Assembly (NCBI RefSeq): GCF_002234675.1
Contig: NC_019879.2
Coordinates: 13,954,464-14,018,463 of the forward strand
Direction: 5' to 3'
DNA: 64,000 nucleotides
From: Oryzias latipes
Taxonomy: Eukaryota; Chordata; Actinopteri; Beloniformes; Adrianichthyidae
In this document: positions 58,540-64,000 of the stretch, one piece after another
Layout: each line of letters starts with the position of its first letter
Numbering within the stretch: the stretch's first letter is position 1
Position numbers and translations under genes: made by a program
Notes under the pieces: generated by a model
The model's database searches: none
The model's input: the letters and a program-made list of their open reading frames with translations, nothing else
What the model was told of the DNA's origin: nothing

Positions 58540-60015
58540 CTCTCAGGGCCTGGTGTTCTCCTGGCTTCAGGGCTCTGGCTGCTTGGGGGAGGGGGGGATC
58601 GGGGGTGCGCACTTGGCTAGCATTGAGGCGGGGGTTCATGGGTCTGTGCATTCTGGGCACAGGGTGGGCGGTGGCTGCCAGCCGGGAACGTTCCTGGACA
58701 GGTGTGGCCGCTGAGGCTTGGCCTGGGAGGGATCTTAGGATTTTCGGGCCTGGGGCTTGGCTGCCCTCAGCCGGTGTTTTGCCCGTGGCCGATTCCTTGG
58801 CGCTTGGCCTGGCCCCTGGGGTCAACGATGCATCAACAGCAGAGGGGTGAAGGGGTTAATTTATTGCACTTTCGGGGTTCCTCTGGGCAAAGGGCTTTAA
58901 AAAGGGCTTTTTACTTAATTTAATTACTTTACCTTTATTTTTTATTTGTATTTATTTCCTTTTTCTTTTCTTTTCTTCATGATTATTATTATTTTATTAA
59001 TGTATTTATTTATTTTCTCCTTCTTTTCCAGCCAGCCGCCCACTGCGGCTGGCAGTGACCGGCCCCCCAGCCGCCCACTGCGGCTGGCTGGGGGGCCTTC
59101 TTCCCCCGGTTGTGCCCATCCGCCTCCTCCTTTCCGCTCCCACCGAACAAATTTTGCACACATGCACAGAGGGCTCCGGGAATTGGACGGGTGGGATATG
59201 CTGGTGGGGCTGACCGGGAGTTACTCTCTTTGGGGCCTCATCGGCACTCGCCCTCCATTCCACTTTTACTCGCATATTTTAGGGATCGGAGAGGGGCGGC
59301 CTGGTCCCCCTGGGCGGCCGGGCGTGTGGGGACCCTGTTAGCCGAAGCAGTGGCCAGGCGTGCGGTGCTAGGGGGTCGGTGGGCTGGAGTGGGTTACTGA
59401 GCAGCCACGGGGGGCAACCAGAAGAATGTGTGTGTGTGTGTGTGAGAGTGCATGGGTGGGGACAGGCCTGGGGGCTCACCCTCCCTTTTCCAGAGTGGGA
59501 AGGGCAGCGGGGGGATAAGGGAGGAGTGCTGTAGAGGGTAATGTGGGGGGAGGTAGGGGTGGAGCTGTGGTTGCATCATAATCTTTGGGCTGCTTGGGTC
59601 AGGCTCCAGCTGGGTGGTGGGCGGCTCCTGGGCCCACGTCTCGATGTCCAGCGCCCAGTGGCCCGAATGGCTGCCGCCCGGTATGTCGGAGCACGCCTGT
59701 CCTGTGGCCTGTGGGTCCTGACACTGGGCTCGCCTATACTTCCCGGTGCCGGAGGAGCCCCTGTAGGGGGCCTTCCTCTGCACCTGGCTGGGTAGGTGGG
59801 CAGTACCACCCCCCCCCCCCACACACACACACACACACACAATCGGGTTGCGTGGGTCCCGTTGCTGCGGACGCTCCTAGTGCAGGGTCTCCCCCATTTA
59901 CACCTTGTCTATCCGAAGATTCGTAACCCCCTTTTGTAATAGTAAAACCTGTCCAACACAAAAGGCCTTCAGCGCTCATCTTTTTGCTCAGTTGTTGGAC
60001 AGAACAAGTTAGAAA
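58540..60015 (+). repeat. GC-rich repeat with conserved tail, copy 4
   Basis: The GC-rich body includes a duplicated AGCCGCCCACTGCGGCTGG (about 59034-59094), a TG repeat (59428-59444), a C-run/CA-run (59809-59840) and the family tail ending GTTGGACAGAACAAGTTAG plus A-run. Many long frames on both strands are composition artefacts. Confidence 0.6.
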
Positions 60016-60446
60016 AATAATAATAAGAAAAAAACTCTCAGGGTAGGTATAAAGTAAATTTTATCTTATTTTGTATTAAATCTTACATAAAGTTATGTAA
60101 AATCTAACTTTATTGTTTTAAAACACTAATAAGTTGTGGCAAAGTTATTTTTTTAAGTAAATTTCCAATTTTATATTTAATAGATACATGGACAACACAA
60201 GAGTACTGGTAAAACGGGATTAAAACAGAGCTTTGAATTTTGCTCCACTAACTTGAAGTGATCCTCATAATGTAAAAATGTTTTCTTAAATTATCCCAAT
60301 TAGTGAAGAATTTTATTTAATTATTCACCAAATAAGTAAATTATTTCTGAGATCAATTATAATATATCTGCATTACTGTAATGTTATATTAGGTACTCTG
60401 CTAATACTTTTTTGTAACGCGTTCCTTCCATCACAGTTCATGACTG
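60016..60446. other. No gene recognised
   Basis: AT-rich spacer. Confidence 0.4.
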
Positions 60447-60826
60447 TTAAAGTCCCACTCTGCTCTTTTTTTAAAGTGTTCCCAGTGGTCTTTTAATAAT
60501 GATTATAGAGTTATTAGCCAAAATTAAAAAACCTGTGTCATTTTCTGGAAAATGGTTTCTGCAGAGCAGCAGGAGTTCATCAGAAATTTGTCTCTGAGTT
60601 GTGGGCGGGACTTATAGAGTTAGCCCGTTTCTACTTCCCGACATCCATCTGTTTACACTCTGTCCTGCTGGCTTACAACCAGCCTCTCACACCCCCCCAG
60701 CCTAATATTACCTGTTCCACAAATACATATTATATGTTTAATATTCTTTATATCATGTCCTCCATCATCGGAAAAATACAACAATAACATGTTAAAAAAA
60801 CACGATTCACTGGAGTGGGTCTTTAA
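60447..60826. mobile_element. TTAA-type MITE, full-length copy
   Basis: The left end TTAAAGTCCCACTC is matched in complement by the right end GAGTGGGTCTTTAA, so the element is bounded by TTAA on both sides. 380 bp, non-coding. Copies or fragments at 34140, 54233 and 62151. Confidence 0.75.
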
Positions 60827-60907
60827 GTTCTCTCTTTGTTCACTGACCATGTATCTAAAATCAAAGTTTACGTCAGCATGGGGAGCTTTTGATTTGAAAG
60901 GGACGGG

Positions 60908-61260
60908 CCGGAAGTCATTGAGCAGATCCCCCCCCCCCCCCCCTTGGTAAATTAGCCTGATTTTAGCTCGCTCTGACTGTCACACATTTATCCGTGAACA
61001 GGAGCTGTGCAGCGGTGGCCTCTCCGTGGAATCCCGCTGTTCTGTAGGCTACAGAAGCCCGACCGGATCAAAGCTTGGTTCGGCCGTGTCGCTGGGTGTG
61101 TAAAAGTCGGTCCCTCCTGGACGAGCCGACAACACAATCAGTGTCTGTTTTACATGAAGACTTGTTCGGCGGTTGCGAGGCAGAGCTCTCGGGTGGACGG
61201 CTGAGATTTTCCAGGCTGTTTTGAAGTGACGCCGTTTGATGTTTTCAAGGCACCGGAAGT
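60908..61260 (+). promoter_or_regulatory. Presumed itgav promoter with two ETS-like sites
   Basis: CCGGAAGT at 60908-60915 and 61253-61260 fits the ETS core. The region is GC-richer than its surroundings, lacks a TATA box, and has a C16 run at 60928-60943. Promoter position is inferred from the start codon at 61354. Confidence 0.35.
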
Positions 61261-61353
61261 TGAGTTTGCGCACACGGTGAGTGGCAGCATCTCCTCCGCC
61301 TGAGTGAGTGGTCCTCGGTGAAGCCGCGGAGGTCTTCAGCAGCAGCAGCAGCC

Positions 61354-61502
61354 ATGGCGGGGGGACGCACCGCTGTCGCCGTTCTGGTTCTGGCGTGTTT
61401 ACGCTTCCATCACAGCAGCTCCTTCAACCTGGACGTGGACAAACCCTCCGTGTACGAAGGATCCGAACGAAGCTACTTCGGCTTCTCGGTGGACTTCTTC
61501 AA
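61354..61502 (+). CDS. itgav: Integrin alpha-V-like, first coding exon (partial gene)
   Basis: Alpha subunit of RGD-binding integrins, a cell-surface receptor for vitronectin and fibronectin paired with several beta chains. Only exon 1 is in the window: 49 codons plus 2 nt, then the donor GTAAGG. MAGGRTAVAVLVLACLRFHH is a signal peptide (hydrophobic core at residues 7-16), cleaved just before FNLDVDKPSVYEG. ERSYFGFSVDFF starts the first beta-propeller repeat. FNLDVD...YFGF.VDFF is the mature start of alpha-V; alpha-8 and alpha-5 are similar, so the paralogue is likely but not certain. Chosen ATG: a strong GCAGCCATGG context; an upstream GTG-led extension is not a likely start. No exon 2 was found before 64000. 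Confidence 0.85.
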
Positions 61503-62150
61503 GTAAGGGTTAAGAAGAACATGCGAAACATGACGGGATTAAGATAAAGTCTAGGAATTTTCGAAAGGCGTCTGACATTTAAGCACGCGGGAATTACTAA
61601 TTTACTCAAATCATTTGACTTAACATTAATTTTCAAAAAAAGAAAATTTAAGAGTAAAAAGTAATCAGTTGTAAAAACTACAGAAGCAACTAAAATTAAA
61701 CATAAAATAAGTATACCTTCTTCTAATTAATTGTAATGCATTTACAAGGCAAAATAACAGAGCATTTAAAAATAAAATAAATCGAAATAAAAGTAACATT
61801 CTTTTGTTTGCAGTGTTTCTCACAACATCCAGTCAATAATTTTCTGAAATGTGAAATCAAGAAAATGGAGATTAGAAGCTATGTAATACAGTAAGTAGTG
61901 TTTCCTAATAATTATTCTGCCTGAGGTAGATAAAAAATAAAAGAGGTGGCAACCAGGTATGGCCTCCTCACTGAAACAACCTTTAGCGTTTCTGAAGAGG
62001 ACATTTATACTCTGTTTTCCTGTCTGTAACATGTTTGTTACAAACAAAAAAACAAAAATCTGAAAACTGGGAGTTCTTGGATAACTATAGGAATCAGATC
62101 TGCCACGTCTATAAGCTCTTCATCAATTTGACCCTATTTTAAACACCTCT
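61503..62150. other. itgav intron 1, unassigned part
   Basis: AT-rich, no repeat recognised. Confidence 0.4.
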
Positions 62151-62620
62151 TTAAAGACCCACCCCAATGCAAAGAAAATAGTGTTTTTTTACATGTTCTT
62201 GTGGCATTTTTTTCATGATGGATATATATAAAGAAAATTATTTAAGCTCAAAATTGCAGTTCTTGGGAATCAGGAGCAGACGACAAAATACAGGTTGAAT
62301 ACAGTTGTATTTGTGACGTAAAAAACACACCAGCTTCCTGCTCTGCTCCATTCTGATGCATCCACTTGCAGACAAAAAGACCCATGTACGTCTTTGTTTT
62401 CCTCGTCTGAGGTGGAATTTGGATCTAAACTGTACATATGGATAGCCGCAATATTCCTTACCATTTTTGTTGCACTGCTAATATTAGGTTGGGGTTGTGA
62501 GGGGCTATAAACTAGCAGGAAGAGTGTAAATAAAGGGATGATGGGAAACTTACTCTGCCCCAATGGTCCCACCCACAAGTCAGAGGTAAATTGCTGATGA
62601 ACTACTGCTATTCAGTGGAT
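62151..62620 (-). repeat. TTAA-type repeat in itgav intron 1
   Basis: Begins TTAAAGACCCACCCCAATGC and runs inverted relative to 60447-60826 (CCCACCCACAAGTCAGAGG, TTGCTGATGAACTACTGCT). It fades near 62620 without the second end. Confidence 0.65.
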
Positions 62621-63639
62621 GTGTAGTCATAAACGAAACAATTTTTAAAAAATGTTTTTACTATAAATCTGTAAAACAATTCAGACGTTTCTGTTACCCT
62701 TAATGAAGAAAAAATAAATTTTAAGTAAATGGTTAAACATCTGACTTTTTTTCCTGCCAAATTGCTTTTAAAAAAACATTTTCAAACATAAAAGACAGAA
62801 AGGAAACAGATTGATGTGTTTACATGTAGAAAGAAATCAGTAGATGTGCTATAAATCTCAATGTAATAACCTGACTGTCACAAGATAGCTGCCATTTGTC
62901 AATATCTTGATCTGATCAATAGGGACCAGACACTGATCAGATACTGGGTGTGTAAAATGGTTCAGTCCCAATGGAAATGACCCAGTTTGCTGCTCTTTTA
63001 CAGAATCACCTTTATAAGTTGTTGTTTCTCTATCATATCTTAAACCAGCGCAAACAGTACCTATTAGCATTTCAAAGAAACAAATAATAAAAGTTATTCA
63101 AAATGGTGTTTTTTCACTTTGTCCTCATCTTCCTAATATTTCAATTACTGTGTACTCCAGCCATTGAATGCATCAGCAAACCCTTTTTATACTTGTTGGA
63201 ATTCACTCCATCTGGTGCAGTTGGAGAAGTTAAATGCCTCACATGCAGGTTATCTTTGCTCAAATGATTAATGTATACTCTGGCTTAAGTATTTCAAACC
63301 CAAGCATTTGTTTGTTACAGATTTAATGTTAACTACACAGATTTATTTTCAGTACTATTGTAATATAATGTTTATGAAATACCAGTTAAAGTAGGACCCA
63401 CCTTAGTATTAAGTCTGCTGACTCGGTTTCATTCAGAACATTCTGAGGTATAGTGTATGTTTTAATTGAATGATGTCATAAAGTGTGGCAAACAAGTATT
63501 TATCAGTCACTGATTATGCAAGTGTTCTCACTAAGAGGAGTTTGGTCTGTAGTGTTCATCATTAAAACCTTTCAGCTGTGAGACAGAATATAAGATAGAA
63601 ACCAGGAAATTACATTGCTTGATTTATAAGGGAGTTATC
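62621..63639. other. itgav intron 1, unassigned part
   Basis: No feature supported. Confidence 0.4.
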
Positions 63640-64000
63640 TGAGAAATGGTGCAAAAAATAAATATTCAACTTCAAACAAACATACAAGACTTCAGTTCCT
63701 CACAGACCTGTTACTACTTCTACAAGAAGTTCTTCTATTCCCCACTGGTTACCTGCATTAATGTCACCAGTTTGAACTATTATTTGCATAAAAGACATGT
63801 GTCCACACTCTTAAACAGCCAGACTGCAACCTCTCCACAATGATCAAGACGAAAGAGCTGTCAAAGGATACCAGGGACAAGATTGTAGAGTGGAACAAGA
63901 CTTGGATGAACCAAACTATAATAAACAAACAGCTTTGAAAGACAAGATCAACTGTTGGAGCAATTATTAGAAAAAGTAAGAAATACTAGATCACTGACAA
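63640..64000 (+). mobile_element. Tc1-like transposon relic, runs off the window
   Basis: Plus-strand transposase start at 63841: IKTKELSKDTRDKIVEWNK, then a stop and RSTVGAIIRK-like helix-turn-helix residues. Upstream sequence (AAAAGACATGTGTCCACACTC, CCAGACTGCAACCTCTCCAC) is the usual 5' region of fish Tc1 elements. Inactive. Confidence 0.8.

Noticed and set aside
58502..59979. Many 60-148-codon ORFs on both strands
   Set aside because: Same GC-rich repeat; frames cross CA/TG and C-runs and overlap on all frames.
61318..61353. Upstream GTG-led extension of itgav
   Set aside because: GTG is an unlikely start here; the ATG at 61354 has a good context and gives a normal signal peptide.

Overview
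This window is vertebrate nuclear DNA, almost certainly from a teleost fish and plausibly a medaka-type (Oryzias) genome. The evidence is split genes with GT-AG introns, the SUCLA2-MED4 neighbour pair, and a dense mix of repeats typical of fish: RTE, L2 and L1 LINEs, V-type SINEs, Tc1, PIF/Harbinger, hAT, piggyBac-like MITEs and a Ty1/copia element. The species call is an inference; teleost is firm. Three host genes are supported. Two are complete: sucla2 (minus strand, 11 coding exons, 466 codons, mitochondrial succinyl-CoA ligase beta subunit) and med4 (minus strand, 7 coding exons, 253 codons, Mediator subunit). The third is the first coding exon of an integrin alpha-V-like gene (plus strand), which runs off the right edge. 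I joined the exons by hand; every junction keeps the frame and has GT/AG signals. 

Layout. 1-33.5 kb has no host gene that I can recognise and is a transposon graveyard. An L1-type LINE (about 1.35-6.0 kb) is broken by a Harbinger element and a piggyBac-like MITE. A run of DNA transposons follows (7.1-9.2 kb), then a V-SINE and an L2 fragment (10.9-12.8 kb). At 17-26 kb is a three-deep nest: an RTE LINE holds a copia element, which holds a Harbinger element. Next come a probable solo LTR, a LINE ORF1 abutting a Tc1 fragment, two hAT elements with 8-bp target duplications, and more MITEs. 33.6-48.6 kb is sucla2, whose introns 1 and 6 are loaded with repeats. 49.3-54.9 kb is med4. 55-61 kb is intergenic with SINEs and a GC-rich repeat. 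61.35 kb to the end is itgav exon 1 and part of intron 1, which ends inside a Tc1 copy. 

How it fits together. sucla2 and med4 lie head-to-tail on the minus strand about 1.2 kb apart; med4 and itgav diverge, with 6.4 kb between start codons. These are housekeeping genes with no operon-like logic. In the human genome NUDT15 lies between SUCLA2 and MED4; it is not seen here. The most informative material is the nested transposons. Exact target duplications and reading frames that resume across insertions give a relative order of events: RTE, then copia, then Harbinger; and piggyBac-like MITE, then hAT. No functional tRNA, rRNA, CRISPR or prokaryotic feature was seen.
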